Positions 8,472 to 17,523 of a stretch of DNA of 64,000 nucleotides are shown piece by piece (the first letter of the stretch is position 1; each line of letters opens with the position of its first letter). The notes under the pieces were generated by a model that had not been told where the DNA came from, searched no databases, and saw only the letters and a program-made list of their open reading frames with translations. The stretch covers positions 1 through 64,000 of the forward strand of contig JAFEAJ010000026.1 of assembly GCA_018266455.1 (NCBI GenBank), written 5' to 3'. Source of the DNA: Bacteroidota bacterium. Its GTDB lineage: Bacteria; Bacteroidota; Bacteroidia; Chitinophagales; Chitinophagaceae. Both the position numbers and the translations under genes were made by a program.

Positions 8472-9257
8472 TTATTTCTTCAAGCGGCTGTATATCTCAA
8501 CGCTCCTGCTGCTATCTTTTGATAGAATGGTTTGTTTGTACTTGTCTGCTCCATTTATTTCAACGGCCACGTCAACATCAAGGCCGCGTATGTCTGCATT
8601 GGTGGTGGACATCAGCAATTCACTTAATTTATTTCCGTTAAGATCAAATTTCCCGAAGCCGATTGTGGTATGGTTTTTATTATCAGCATCAAACCGGCTT
8701 TGCCCCCATATAAAGTAGCCTTCGTGATAAACCTTGTACTCTATATAATGGTGCAGGGCAGTATCTTTCCCCTTTATCGTGAAGGCTTCTTCAAGCTTCC
8801 ACACACCATCCAGGCCCGATTTTTTATCAGGCTGGCTTAGTGATTCATATTCTTCAGACAAAGTCATTTTTTGCCCATTGGTTTCAAACTGGGGGATGAT
8901 TTGCCGGTAACCTTTTGGAGTTGCAGCAACGCCCAACCTGTATTCGGCTGGTGTCGCATTCCGAACAGTATCGGAAGAGCGGTAAAAAATATGCTCAATA
9001 ATGGTATCCTGGTTGATGGCATAAGTGCCAATGCCAAAACTTCCTTCAGAATCCGGAGGGTTGACGTTTGCATACATCACATAGCCCGGCGTAAATATCT
9101 TAAGTTGTTCAAGCGATCGGTAGGTAGTATCAGTTCTTTTGCCCTTAAGCCTTTGCGAGAGCATTTTGTAAACACCAGGCATGTCAGCATCTTCTTTTTT
9201 TTTGCTGCCCGAACAGCCGATCAGGAAAAACAGGGCAATTGCTGGTAGTAACTTCAT
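8472..9257 (-). CDS. Lipoprotein with two lipocalin-like repeats
   Basis: 261 residues from ATG 9255-9257, chosen because it begins a lipoprotein signal (MKLLPAIALFFLIGC, cysteine at 15). After a charged linker (SGSKKKEDAD) the mature protein seems to hold two tandem domains of about 110 residues: one opens GVYKMLSQRL and the other GVWKLEEAFT. Each contains an aromatic-rich GY(V/F) strand and a G-x-G-x-(Y/F) strand. The arrangement suggests a duplicated lipocalin-like fold, related to the single-domain lipoprotein at 5739-6203. Function is unknown; periplasmic or outer-membrane binding of a small molecule is one possibility. Confidence 0.6.
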   Translation of the reverse strand: MKLLPAIALFFLIGCSGSKKKEDADMPGVYKMLSQRLKGKRTDTTYRSLEQLKIFTPGYVMYANVNPPDSEGSFGIGTYAINQDTIIEHIFYRSSDTVRNATPAEYRLGVAATPKGYRQIIPQFETNGQKMTLSEEYESLSQPDKKSGLDGVWKLEEAFTIKGKDTALHHYIEYKVYHEGYFIWGQSRFDADNKNHTTIGFGKFDLNGNKLSELLMSTTNADIRGLDVDVAVEINGADKYKQTILSKDSSRSVEIYSRLKK

Positions 9258-9725
9258 GGCAATTGTTTTTATCGTTAAAAAATAAAATACACATGAAGGT
9301 TGAATGAGGTTTTCAATAAGGTATGCTGCTTGCCTCACTAATCTTGTAGAAAGTTATGAAAAAAACCAACACGGCATTTATTTTAGTTTCCGGCTCAGGT
9401 TTAAAAGGTGGTTTTGAGCAGCTTGATTATCTTTAGCTTTTGCAATATATTGCCGTGAGAAGGATGTTATCTGCAAGTATTTTATATAAATCTCCTTTCT
9501 TGTAAAATTTTTCTTTGATTCGTTTGATGGAAATTAAATTTTCAAATAACCATTTCCTTGCTAATGCAAAATATTTCTGTGTATGCAGCACCAGGCAACT
9601 CCTAAAAATCAATCGCTACTTTTTTGTCCAGATGTATTGCGGCAGGTCGTTGGTCTTTTTCGGCTTTCAAACTTATTGTAAATTCGGTTTGGCAACCATG
9701 TGAGTTCCTTATAAAAAACAGTACC
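9258..9725. other. Divergent intergenic region
   Basis: About 470 bp between a minus-strand lipoprotein gene and endonuclease III. It should carry promoters for both. Short open frames on either strand (for example upstream of ATG 9726) lack protein-like character. No RNA gene or repeat recognised. Confidence 0.4.
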
Positions 9726-10358
9726 ATGACGAAAGAAATTAACTGGCCAGTAGCTATAAAGCCCCTGTTGAAAAAATACAGCGGCAAAAAACACCCTCTG
9801 GAATATAAAAATGTTTATCAGCTGGTAGTAATGGTGGTGCTGTCTGCACAAGACTCAGATCGTCATATCAACCAGGTTGCTTCAGAATTTTTTGAGACAT
9901 TCCCAGACATGAAAGCGCTGTCAAAAGCCGGTGCTGATATAATTTCAAGGAAGATCGGTGATGTGCGGAATTTCGGCAATAAGGCAAAATGGCTTTCTGA
10001 AATGGCCGAGAAAATAAAAGACAATAAAAACATCCCGAAAAATTTGGAGGAATTGATTGCCCTGCCGGGTATTGGAAGAAAATCTGCTAATGTCATCCTG
10101 CGCGAATCAGGTTTGCCGGCTGAGGGAGTGATTGTTGACCTGCATGTGGCCCGTGTGGCGCCAAGACTGGGCATTGCCTCGGGCACGGACCCCAAAAAAA
10201 TAGAAAAGCAAATCATGGATATTTTGCCTCGACAAGACTGGGATGCAGGAATGGCCATTTCATTCTTAGGAAGAGAAACCTGTCGGCCCACCAACCCGAA
10301 ATGCGATGCCTGCGTGATGAATTCGGTTTGCGCATATTACAATAATGGCAGAAAATGA
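9726..10358 (+). CDS. nth: Endonuclease III (DNA glycosylase/AP lyase)
   Basis: 210 residues from ATG 9726; the frame is open upstream, but the family starts here. It removes oxidised pyrimidines and cleaves the abasic site in base excision repair. The helix-hairpin-helix LPGIGRKSANVIL carries the catalytic lysine K119, and D138 lies in VDLHVAR; both match the E. coli enzyme almost residue for residue. The C-terminal [4Fe-4S] loop is complete: C186-x6-C193-x2-C196-x5-C202. The gene appears monocistronic. Confidence 0.95.
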   Translation: MTKEINWPVAIKPLLKKYSGKKHPLEYKNVYQLVVMVVLSAQDSDRHINQVASEFFETFPDMKALSKAGADIISRKIGDVRNFGNKAKWLSEMAEKIKDNKNIPKNLEELIALPGIGRKSANVILRESGLPAEGVIVDLHVARVAPRLGIASGTDPKKIEKQIMDILPRQDWDAGMAISFLGRETCRPTNPKCDACVMNSVCAYYNNGRK

Positions 10359-10480
10359 AGTTGCTTATTGATAACGGAACACTGATAATTGTCCCTGGCG
10401 GCAATACCATGGGATAAAATGCATGGCGAGCAGAAAAGGCATCGGTCTCACTATCTTCAAAACTTATAGCCATACTTCTG

Positions 10481-11476
10481 TCAGTCTTTCATTTCCCAAA
10501 CCAGTGCGCTGGCGCCGAGGATGGCTGCATCAGATTCTTTCAGATGGCTTACCAGTATTTTCACTTTATTTTGGAAAACCTGGATGAGGTTTTTTTCCAT
10601 GTGCTCGCGGGTAGGCTTTAAAATAAGTTCACCTGATTTGGTAAGCCCTCCAAATAAAATAATGGCTTCTGGGCTGCTGAACATAACGAAATTGGCCAGT
10701 GCCATGCCCAATATTTTTCCCGTAAAATCGAAGATTTCTTTAGCCAGCTTATCATTTTCTATTGCTGCTTCATACACTTTCTTAGAATCGAGTTTTGACT
10801 TGGGAATTTTTCGCAACAAACTGTCTTCTTCGCTATTTTCAAGCATTTCCAATGCTGTGGCCGTAACACCGGTAGCTGATGCATAGCTTTCCAACGAGCC
10901 ATATTTGCCCGTGCCGGGATGGTGCCTTCCATTAGGGATAATAATGGTATGGCCAAGCTCGCCTGCAAAGCCATCATGCCCTAATATCAAATTGCCATTG
11001 GCTACAATACCACTGCCCACCCCGGTGCCGAGTGTGATCATAATAAAATCTTTCATGCTTTTGGCAGCGCCATACATCATTTCACCAATGGCAGCTGCAT
11101 TGGCATCATTGGTGAGCACTGTGGGCAATTGAAATTTGTTCTGTATAAGTTTTGCAAGCGGTATGATGCCTTTCCAGGGCAGGTTTGGCGCATATTCCAC
11201 CGTGCCGGTATAATAGTTGCCATTAGGTGCGCCAACGCCAATGCCCCTCATCCTTCCGCTGCCCCCGGCTTTTTCAACAAGGGTGTATAGCTGTTTGTGC
11301 AGTTCATCGATATAATTTTCTACTTCTCCATGCCCCCGCGTAGAAATTTCGCTCGAGAACAATACGTTGCCATTCCTGTCCACAATGCCGAATTTGGTCC
11401 CCGTGCCTCCAATATCAATTCCTATTGCCAATGGATCCATAGATACAGATGGAGCGCTTTTTTTTGCTTTTGACAT
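10481..11476 (-). CDS. ROK-family sugar kinase, probable glucokinase
   Basis: 331 residues. The phosphate-binding start GIDIGGTGTKFGIVD (about residues 18-32) and the second ATP motif ITLGTGVGSGIV are standard for ROK kinases. TNDANAAAIGE provides the likely catalytic aspartate and GELGHTII the sugar-binding E/H. The usual ROK zinc motif C-x-C-G-x2-G-C is replaced here by HPGTGKYGSLESYAS, so all its cysteines are missing. The gene is 66 bp downstream of a FucP-type sugar transporter on the same strand, which supports import of glucose followed by phosphorylation. Polyphosphate as phosphoryl donor is possible but not shown. Confidence 0.88.
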   Translation of the reverse strand: MSKAKKSAPSVSMDPLAIGIDIGGTGTKFGIVDRNGNVLFSSEISTRGHGEVENYIDELHKQLYTLVEKAGGSGRMRGIGVGAPNGNYYTGTVEYAPNLPWKGIIPLAKLIQNKFQLPTVLTNDANAAAIGEMMYGAAKSMKDFIMITLGTGVGSGIVANGNLILGHDGFAGELGHTIIIPNGRHHPGTGKYGSLESYASATGVTATALEMLENSEEDSLLRKIPKSKLDSKKVYEAAIENDKLAKEIFDFTGKILGMALANFVMFSSPEAIILFGGLTKSGELILKPTREHMEKNLIQVFQNKVKILVSHLKESDAAILGASALVWEMKD

Positions 11477-11542
11477 AAACTCATTTATTGAGGGATGGTA
11501 TTTCCCTAAAACGGATTAAGAAACGATGGTTCACAAACAATA

Positions 11543-12994
11543 TTAATGCCCACCTGCACTTTCCAGATGGTCATAATCGATGCCTTGCGATTTTAAAATG
11601 CCCTTTACCCTGATCGCATAGAATGCGAGATAAGCAAAACAGGCAACCCCCACGAGATAAGACCATTGAATGCCTAAAAAATTATCAGCAAGGTAGCCTT
11701 GCAAAAGGCTCATCACGCCGCCGCCCATGATCATCATGATCAAACGGCTTGCCCCCTCATTGGTATGCCTGCCAAGGCCTGCAATGGCTAACGTGAAAAT
11801 GCATGGCCATAAAGTTGAGCAGAAGAGGCCAACACTCATAAAGGCATAAGCGCTTACCATGCCATCAGCAAGCATCCCGATAAAAAGCGCCGTAATCCCC
11901 ATCATTGAATAAATCAAAAGTAGCCTTGCAGGGTTACCTTTGCTGAGAATGTCCCCGGCAACCATTGCAATTATTATGAATGGATAATAATAAAATGGAG
12001 AGATGTCATGGCTTGCAATCACATTGACCAGTATGAAAACACCAAACGCTATATAGGGCATCAAGAACTTCAATACCTGTTTTGCGCCCTTTTTCAAATC
12101 AAATGCCCCGACAGAGGTTGTCCACCTGCCAATCATCAGGCTTGCCCAATAAAGCGAAATAAACGGGGCGATTTTATCAGTGGAAACCTGCATGTGTTTT
12201 TGTAAAAACGCAGGAAGGTTAGATGCCGTAGCGACTTCTACGCCTACATACACAAAAATCCCGATCATTCCGAGCACTAATTGCGGATAGCTCATCACGC
12301 TTTTGGTGTGCAACACTTTATCGGCATTTTCCGATTCTTCGTCAGCCACTTTGTCCAGGTCGATTTTATTGGGCACAGAAGAAAATTTAAAAATAACTGC
12401 TGCCAGGATGAATACCGCGCCAAGAATTAAATAAGGTGTCTTTACGCTTTCAATACTGGCTGTGGCCGTGCCACTTCCTAATGCGCTCCCAAAAATGGCA
12501 TAGCTCACCAACAAAGGGCCTATAGTAGTCCCGAAATTGTTGATGCCACCTGCCATGCTCAATCTTTGTGCACCTGTTTTCGGGTCGCCCATAACAATAG
12601 CTAAAGGGTTGGCGGCGGTTTGCTGCAGAGAAAAGCCTAATCCAACAATGAAAAGGCCTGTGATCATTATTGGAAACGATGCTGTTTGTGCTGCCGGATA
12701 AAACAATAAAGTGCCGAGAGCAGAGATCACCAGGCCAATCGCTATGCCATTTTTGAAACCAATTTTATTCAGGATATCTTCTCCTGCCGCTTTTGATACA
12801 AAAAAGTAAATAATGGAGCCGATGGTATAAGCAACATAAAATGCAAAAGAAACCATTTGTGATTGCCATTGTTCCAGGTGAAGCTTGTCTTTAAAAACAG
12901 GAATCAATATATCGTTAGAAGCTGCCACAAAGCCCCAAAAAAAGAAAACACTGACCAGCACGCCAAACTGGGACCATTTTGTTTTATGATTCAT
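11543..12994 (-). CDS. Sugar:H+ symporter, FucP/GGP type (MFS)
   Basis: 483 residues from ATG 12992-12994 (MNHKTKWSQF), preferred because the upstream in-frame codons to 13111 are not family-like. About 12 membrane helices. The opening FGVLVSVFFFWGFVAASNDI is typical of the FucP and glucose/galactose transporter group, and GLGFSLQQTAANPLAIVMGDP is the matching helix-4/5 signature. It likely brings glucose, galactose or fucose across the inner membrane. It precedes the ROK kinase in the same orientation and diverges from glgA, placing uptake, phosphorylation and storage side by side. Confidence 0.88.
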   Translation of the reverse strand: MNHKTKWSQFGVLVSVFFFWGFVAASNDILIPVFKDKLHLEQWQSQMVSFAFYVAYTIGSIIYFFVSKAAGEDILNKIGFKNGIAIGLVISALGTLLFYPAAQTASFPIMITGLFIVGLGFSLQQTAANPLAIVMGDPKTGAQRLSMAGGINNFGTTIGPLLVSYAIFGSALGSGTATASIESVKTPYLILGAVFILAAVIFKFSSVPNKIDLDKVADEESENADKVLHTKSVMSYPQLVLGMIGIFVYVGVEVATASNLPAFLQKHMQVSTDKIAPFISLYWASLMIGRWTTSVGAFDLKKGAKQVLKFLMPYIAFGVFILVNVIASHDISPFYYYPFIIIAMVAGDILSKGNPARLLLIYSMMGITALFIGMLADGMVSAYAFMSVGLFCSTLWPCIFTLAIAGLGRHTNEGASRLIMMIMGGGVMSLLQGYLADNFLGIQWSYLVGVACFAYLAFYAIRVKGILKSQGIDYDHLESAGGH

Positions 12995-13131
12995 TGCTAT
13001 CGATTGAGGGTTGATGACGAAATGATTCCGAAAAGTAATTATATTTTCCATACTTAAAAATTTTTTCATTTTGATGGTATAATTCAAAAACCTTCCTAAA
13101 TTGAACGACAATTTATTTGTTGCAGAACAAA

Positions 13132-13211
13132 GCCGCAGGTAAATCCTGTTTTTAGTAGGAACAATTTTTTAGCAGTGGCTAAATTGCATCCTGCGGCAGG
13201 TATACTAAAAA
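13132..13211 (+). promoter_or_regulatory. Structured region upstream of glgA (candidate leader RNA or cruciform)
   Basis: Several inverted repeats crowd into 80 bp of the glgA/transporter divergent region. Arm A is GCCGCAGG (13132-13139), pairing with CCTGCGGC (13190-13197). Arm B is TTTTTAGTA (13149-13157), pairing with TACTAAAAA (13203-13211). Between them a hairpin has arms 13162-13173 and 13178-13186 around an AGTG loop. A and B interleave, which is the topology of a pseudoknot. If transcribed with glgA (ATG 13267), it would be a 5-prime leader; it could equally be a DNA-level operator or serve the minus-strand gene. Confidence 0.45.
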
Positions 13212-13266
13212 CCGTATTCCTGAAATTTGCCCCTTGATAAGTTAACAAAAGACAGATTGCCAACTG

Positions 13267-14679
13267 ATGGAAGTAATTCATGTATCAGCAGAATGTTACC
13301 CTGTAGCCAAGGCAGGCGGATTAGGAGATGTGGTAGGGGCTTTGCCTAAATATCAAAACCAGGCAGGCCACATTGCAAAAGTGGTAATGCCCATGTACAA
13401 GACAAAATTCCTGACGAACCATGAATGGGAGGTGGTGCACAAGGGCTACACCAATCTTGGCAACTGGTGGTTCACTTATACTATTATCAAAGAATCAAAG
13501 AATGTTCTCGGGTTCGACCTTTATCTTGTTGATGTAAATGGCCTGCTCGACCGCGAAAAGATTTATGGTTATGATGACGACCCCGAGCGCTTCACTGCTT
13601 TCCAGATTTGTGTGGTCGATTGGATATCTGCATGGGAGCATCGGCCAGATATCATTCACGTGCACGATTATCATGCCGGGCTGATCCCGTTCATGGTGAA
13701 ATATTGCTACCGTTACCAGCATTTGCAAAACATCCCGACCGTGCTCACCATTCACAATGCGCAGTACCAGGGTTGGATGGGATGGGACAAAAGCAGCTTC
13801 ATTCCCGCATGGGATTCATGGAAGCAAGGAATGCTCGAATGGAAGGGATCCATTAATCCATTGGCCAGTGGCGTGAAATGTGCATGGAAAGTAACAACAG
13901 TAAGCTGGAGCTACCTTGATGAACTTAGAAGTGCAGCCAATGGCCTCGAAGCGTTGTTTGAATATGAAAAAGGCAAATGCAGCGGTATATTGAATGGCAT
14001 TGATACACATGTTTGGGACCCCTCAACAGATACTTATATCGAAAACCATTATGGGGCAGATGATGCTGAGGAAGGAAAGATGAAAAACAAAAAGATTTTG
14101 TGCGCAACATTTGACCTGGATATCAATAAGCCGCTGATTGCTTTTATCGGAAGACTGGTGGGAGAAAAAGGCGCTGACTTATTGCCACAGGCCATTGGGG
14201 ATTCTTTTCACCATATTGGCCGAACGATGAATTTCCTTATTCTTGGCAGCGGCTTCCCTGAAGTGGAATCAGCATTGGAAAGCCTGAAGGTGTACGGGCA
14301 GGGAGATTATAATGCATATATCGGTTACAACGAAAGCCTCAGCCATTTGATTTATGCAGGGGCAGATTTTATTTTGATGCCTTCGCGTGTGGAGCCCTGT
14401 GGCCTTAACCAAATGTATGCTATGCGCTATGGCACAGTGCCGATGGTGCGCAATACAGGCGGCCTGCGCGATACGGTTATTGATTATGGCGATGAAGGGG
14501 GCTATGGCATCAGGTTCAATTATGCCGCAGTGGGAGACGTAACACAGGCAATATGGCGTGCCGTAGAACTTTATAAAGACACAGAGAAGCTGAAAGAAGT
14601 AAGGGAAAAAATGATGCGGCTTGATTTTAGTTGGGAAACAAGCGTGGGGCATTATATTGATTTGTATAAGTCGCTTTAA
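13267..14679 (+). CDS. glgA: Glycogen synthase (ADP-glucose type, GT5)
   Basis: 470 residues, the normal GlgA size. It extends alpha-1,4-glucan using ADP-glucose in the cytosol. The ADP-glucose-binding loop K15-A-G-G-L lies at the start (ECYPVAKAGGLGDVVGAL). The first Rossmann half also carries HVHDYHAGLIP, and the second has AFIGRLVGEKGADLL and the GT-B end motif PSRVEPCGLNQMYAMRYGT. glgC, which makes its substrate, starts 72 bp downstream in the same direction. An unusually structured sequence precedes the gene. Confidence 0.95.
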   Translation: MEVIHVSAECYPVAKAGGLGDVVGALPKYQNQAGHIAKVVMPMYKTKFLTNHEWEVVHKGYTNLGNWWFTYTIIKESKNVLGFDLYLVDVNGLLDREKIYGYDDDPERFTAFQICVVDWISAWEHRPDIIHVHDYHAGLIPFMVKYCYRYQHLQNIPTVLTIHNAQYQGWMGWDKSSFIPAWDSWKQGMLEWKGSINPLASGVKCAWKVTTVSWSYLDELRSAANGLEALFEYEKGKCSGILNGIDTHVWDPSTDTYIENHYGADDAEEGKMKNKKILCATFDLDINKPLIAFIGRLVGEKGADLLPQAIGDSFHHIGRTMNFLILGSGFPEVESALESLKVYGQGDYNAYIGYNESLSHLIYAGADFILMPSRVEPCGLNQMYAMRYGTVPMVRNTGGLRDTVIDYGDEGGYGIRFNYAAVGDVTQAIWRAVELYKDTEKLKEVREKMMRLDFSWETSVGHYIDLYKSL

Positions 14680-14751
14680 TATCTTCTCCAAAGGGTAGAA
14701 ATTTGGAAAAGCAGTATTCAGCAACACACCTTAAAAATAAAATCACTCATC

Positions 14752-16026
14752 ATGTCTAAAGAAGTATTGGCAGTTATACTTGGCGGCGGGGCAGGCACCA
14801 GGCTTTATCCTTTAACAGCAAGCAGATCCAAACCCGCAGTTCCTATTGCAGGAAAATATCGTTTGGTGGACATCCCGATTTCGAATTGCCTTAACTCCGG
14901 CATCAACCGGATGTTTGTGCTGACGCAGTTCAATTCCGCATCGCTCAACAGGCATATCAAGAACACCTATCATTTCAGTGCATTCAGCTCTGCATTTGTG
15001 GATATCCTTGCTGCTGAGCAAACTCCCGATAACCCAACATGGTACCAGGGAACTGCCGATGCTGTGCGCCAATGCCTGCGGCATCTCGGGCCTTTTGACA
15101 GCGAATACCTGCTGATACTTTCTGGCGACCAGTTGTACCAAATGGATTTTACCGAAATGCTGAAGACCCATAAAGAAAAAGGGGCAGATATTTCAATCGC
15201 CACCATACCTGTTGCAGACAGGGAAGCATCGGAATTCGGTATTATGAAAAAAGATAATGAAGGCTTCATCACTTCTTTTGTCGAGAAGCCTAAACGCGAT
15301 GTGCTGCAGGAATGGACAAGCGATACCGGGCAGGACATGCAGCGCATGGGGCGGAATTACCTGGCTTCAATGGGCATTTATATTTTTAACAGGCAATTGC
15401 TTGCCGACCTTTTACAGAATGAATATGTTGGTGCTACCGATTTCGGAAAAGAAATCATCCCGCAGTCTATTAACAAATACAAGGTGGTAAGCTATCAGTA
15501 CGATGGATATTGGACTGATATTGGCAACATCTACTCTTTCTTCGAAGCAAACCTTGGGCTTACCAATGATATTCCTGATTTTAATTTATTCGATAACAAT
15601 AATGCAATTTACACCCGCGCCCGCATGTTGCCGCCGGCAAAAATCAGCGGAACTACTTTGGAAAAAACGGTTATTGCTGAAGGTTGTATTATTAATGCTT
15701 CAAGAATTGAAAACAGCGTTATTGGTATCCGGACAAGGATTGGCAGCGGGACTACCATTGTAAGCAGTTATTTGATGGGCAATGATTATTATGAAACGTT
15801 GGAAGAAATAACCCACGCCAATTCACATGGATTGCCTACAGTAGGCATCGGCCATCGTTGTTATATACGAAATGCGATTGTTGACAAAAATTGCCGCATT
15901 GGCGATGATGTGCGCATTAACGGTGGGCCGCACCTGGAGAACGGCGACCATTCCTTATACACCATTAAAGACGGTATTGTGGTCGTGAAGAAAGGGGCTG
16001 TATTATCGAACGGGTTTGTAATCTGA
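14752..16026 (+). CDS. glgC: Glucose-1-phosphate adenylyltransferase
   Basis: 424 residues. It makes ADP-glucose from ATP and glucose-1-phosphate, the first committed step of glycogen synthesis. The nucleotidyltransferase signature GGGAGTRLYPLTASRSKPAV begins at residue 11, and LSGDQLYQMDF is the catalytic metal-binding strand. YWTDIGNIYSFFEANL is the sugar-binding region. From about residue 290 the sequence turns into a left-handed beta-helix (VIAEGCIINASRIENSVIGI and onward). It follows glgA and ends before a clear terminator, so glgA-glgC appear to be one transcript. Allosteric control is usual in the family. Confidence 0.96.
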   Translation: MSKEVLAVILGGGAGTRLYPLTASRSKPAVPIAGKYRLVDIPISNCLNSGINRMFVLTQFNSASLNRHIKNTYHFSAFSSAFVDILAAEQTPDNPTWYQGTADAVRQCLRHLGPFDSEYLLILSGDQLYQMDFTEMLKTHKEKGADISIATIPVADREASEFGIMKKDNEGFITSFVEKPKRDVLQEWTSDTGQDMQRMGRNYLASMGIYIFNRQLLADLLQNEYVGATDFGKEIIPQSINKYKVVSYQYDGYWTDIGNIYSFFEANLGLTNDIPDFNLFDNNNAIYTRARMLPPAKISGTTLEKTVIAEGCIINASRIENSVIGIRTRIGSGTTIVSSYLMGNDYYETLEEITHANSHGLPTVGIGHRCYIRNAIVDKNCRIGDDVRINGGPHLENGDHSLYTIKDGIVVVKKGAVLSNGFVI

Positions 16027-16054
16027 TCAGGATTATTAATTATTCATTTATGCA

Positions 16055-16080
16055 ATCCCGCACATAGCGGGATTTTTTAT
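16055..16080 (+). terminator. Intrinsic terminator after glgC
   Basis: Arms ATCCCGC (16055-16061) and GCGGGAT (16067-16073) flank a five-base loop and are followed by a T-rich tail (TTTTTATTT). It starts 29 bp after the glgC stop and separates glgAC from the transporter-amylase pair. Confidence 0.88.
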
Positions 16081-16092
16081 TTACTTTTAGAG

Positions 16093-16111
16093 ATATGTAA
16101 TTGTTACATAT
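16093..16111. promoter_or_regulatory. Palindromic operator candidate upstream of the maltose-type transporter
   Basis: A perfect inverted repeat, ATATGTAA (16093-16100), spacer TTG, TTACATAT (16104-16111). It lies 23 bp before the ATG at 16135. The size and symmetry fit a dimeric repressor or activator site controlling the transporter-amylase pair; the regulator is unknown. Confidence 0.5.
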
Positions 16112-16134
16112 TGGAAAACCAAAACGATTGCTTT

Positions 16135-17520
16135 ATGCCAGCATCTGCTTTCACAGGAAACAAGCCAAGGTTAAGCCTTACGGAAATCATTAACATGAGC
16201 GTAGGATTTTTCGGCATTCAGTTTGGATGGGACCTTCAAAGAGCAAACATGGGAGTGATTTATGATAACCTTGGCGCAGACCCTGATAAGATTCCTTATC
16301 TGTTTCTTGCCGCTCCTTTAACAGGATTAGTTGTTCAGCCGATAATAGGTTATTTAAGCGATAAAACATGGCACCCAAAATGGGGGCGAAGAAGGCCTTA
16401 TTTTTTTATCGGTGCGCTGCTTAGTTCCATTGCTTTGATATTTATGCCCCATAGCGGAACACTGTGGGTAGCTGCTGGCTTGTTATGGGTGCTTGACGTG
16501 TTTGGGAACGTTGCGATGGAGCCCTTCAGGGCATTTGTTGCCGACAAACTGCCGGATAGCCAGGTCAATCGTGGGTTTATCATGCAAAGCCTGATGATCG
16601 GGCTGGGAGGGAGTATTGCTTCGGCATTGCCATGGATATTCAAAAACATTTTCAAAGTTGACAATATTGCCCCAAAAGGTTTTATAGCAGACAATGTTAA
16701 ATATTCGTTTTACATCGGCTCATTTTTCTTTCTTGCTTCTGTATTATATACGGTTTTTTCTACAAAAGAATATCCGCCATCAGGTTTAGGGCTAAAAGAA
16801 AAAAACCAGGAACCGCGTAAAGGATTTGGCAGGGGCATCAGCGAAATTTTATCATCAATGAAGAATATGCCTTCCAAAATGCGTGTGATAGCACTGGTCC
16901 AGTTTTTTACATGGCCCGGGTTGTTCCTGATGTGGTTTTATTATTCCCTGTCTGTCGCTTACCACGTTTTCGGCGCTAAAAACAATACTGACCCCTTGTT
17001 CGGGGAAGGCAAAGATTTTGCAGGCCTTACCTTAGCTTATTACAGCGTGGTCACTTTTGTATTCTCTTTTATTTTGCCTTCCATTGCTGATAAACTTGGC
17101 AGGAAACTTACGCATTCGATTTGTTTGCTTTTTGGTGCAGTTGGATTAATCAGTGTAAGCTGGGTGAATAATAAATATTTGTTGTTTGGGTGCATGACAG
17201 GCGTTGGCATCGCCTGGACCAGCATTCTTTCTATGCCTTATGCCATGCTCAGCAAAGTGTTGCCAAAAGATAAGATTGGTATCTATATGGGGATATTCAA
17301 TTTTTTCATTGTCCTTCCTGAAATCATTGCTTCTTTAGGATATCCCTGGATAATGAACCATTTGCTTAATAATGACATGATCGCCGCTGTCAAATCTGGC
17401 GGTATATTGATGATCATCGCATCAGTAATTTGCTTTTTCTTCATCAGGGAAGATAAGGATGAGGTAATTGATGAAGAACTGGCTGTTGAGCTTGAACTTT
17501 CAGCACAAAGAAATGTTTGA
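16135..17520 (+). CDS. MFS transporter of the SLC45/maltose-permease type
   Basis: 461 residues from ATG 16135; an in-frame TTG at 16111 overlaps the upstream palindrome and is less likely. About 12 membrane helices. GWDLQRANMGVIYDNLGA in the first helix, IIGYLSDKTW and GRRRPYFFIGA in the helix 2-3 loop are typical of SLC45-like disaccharide symporters and of Bacteroidota MalT-like permeases. It probably imports maltose or another oligosaccharide with protons. Its stop is three bases before the start of a GH13 amylase, so the two are almost surely co-transcribed and share a substrate. Confidence 0.85.
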   Translation: MPASAFTGNKPRLSLTEIINMSVGFFGIQFGWDLQRANMGVIYDNLGADPDKIPYLFLAAPLTGLVVQPIIGYLSDKTWHPKWGRRRPYFFIGALLSSIALIFMPHSGTLWVAAGLLWVLDVFGNVAMEPFRAFVADKLPDSQVNRGFIMQSLMIGLGGSIASALPWIFKNIFKVDNIAPKGFIADNVKYSFYIGSFFFLASVLYTVFSTKEYPPSGLGLKEKNQEPRKGFGRGISEILSSMKNMPSKMRVIALVQFFTWPGLFLMWFYYSLSVAYHVFGAKNNTDPLFGEGKDFAGLTLAYYSVVTFVFSFILPSIADKLGRKLTHSICLLFGAVGLISVSWVNNKYLLFGCMTGVGIAWTSILSMPYAMLSKVLPKDKIGIYMGIFNFFIVLPEIIASLGYPWIMNHLLNNDMIAAVKSGGILMIIASVICFFFIREDKDEVIDEELAVELELSAQRNV

Positions 17521-17523
17521 TAT

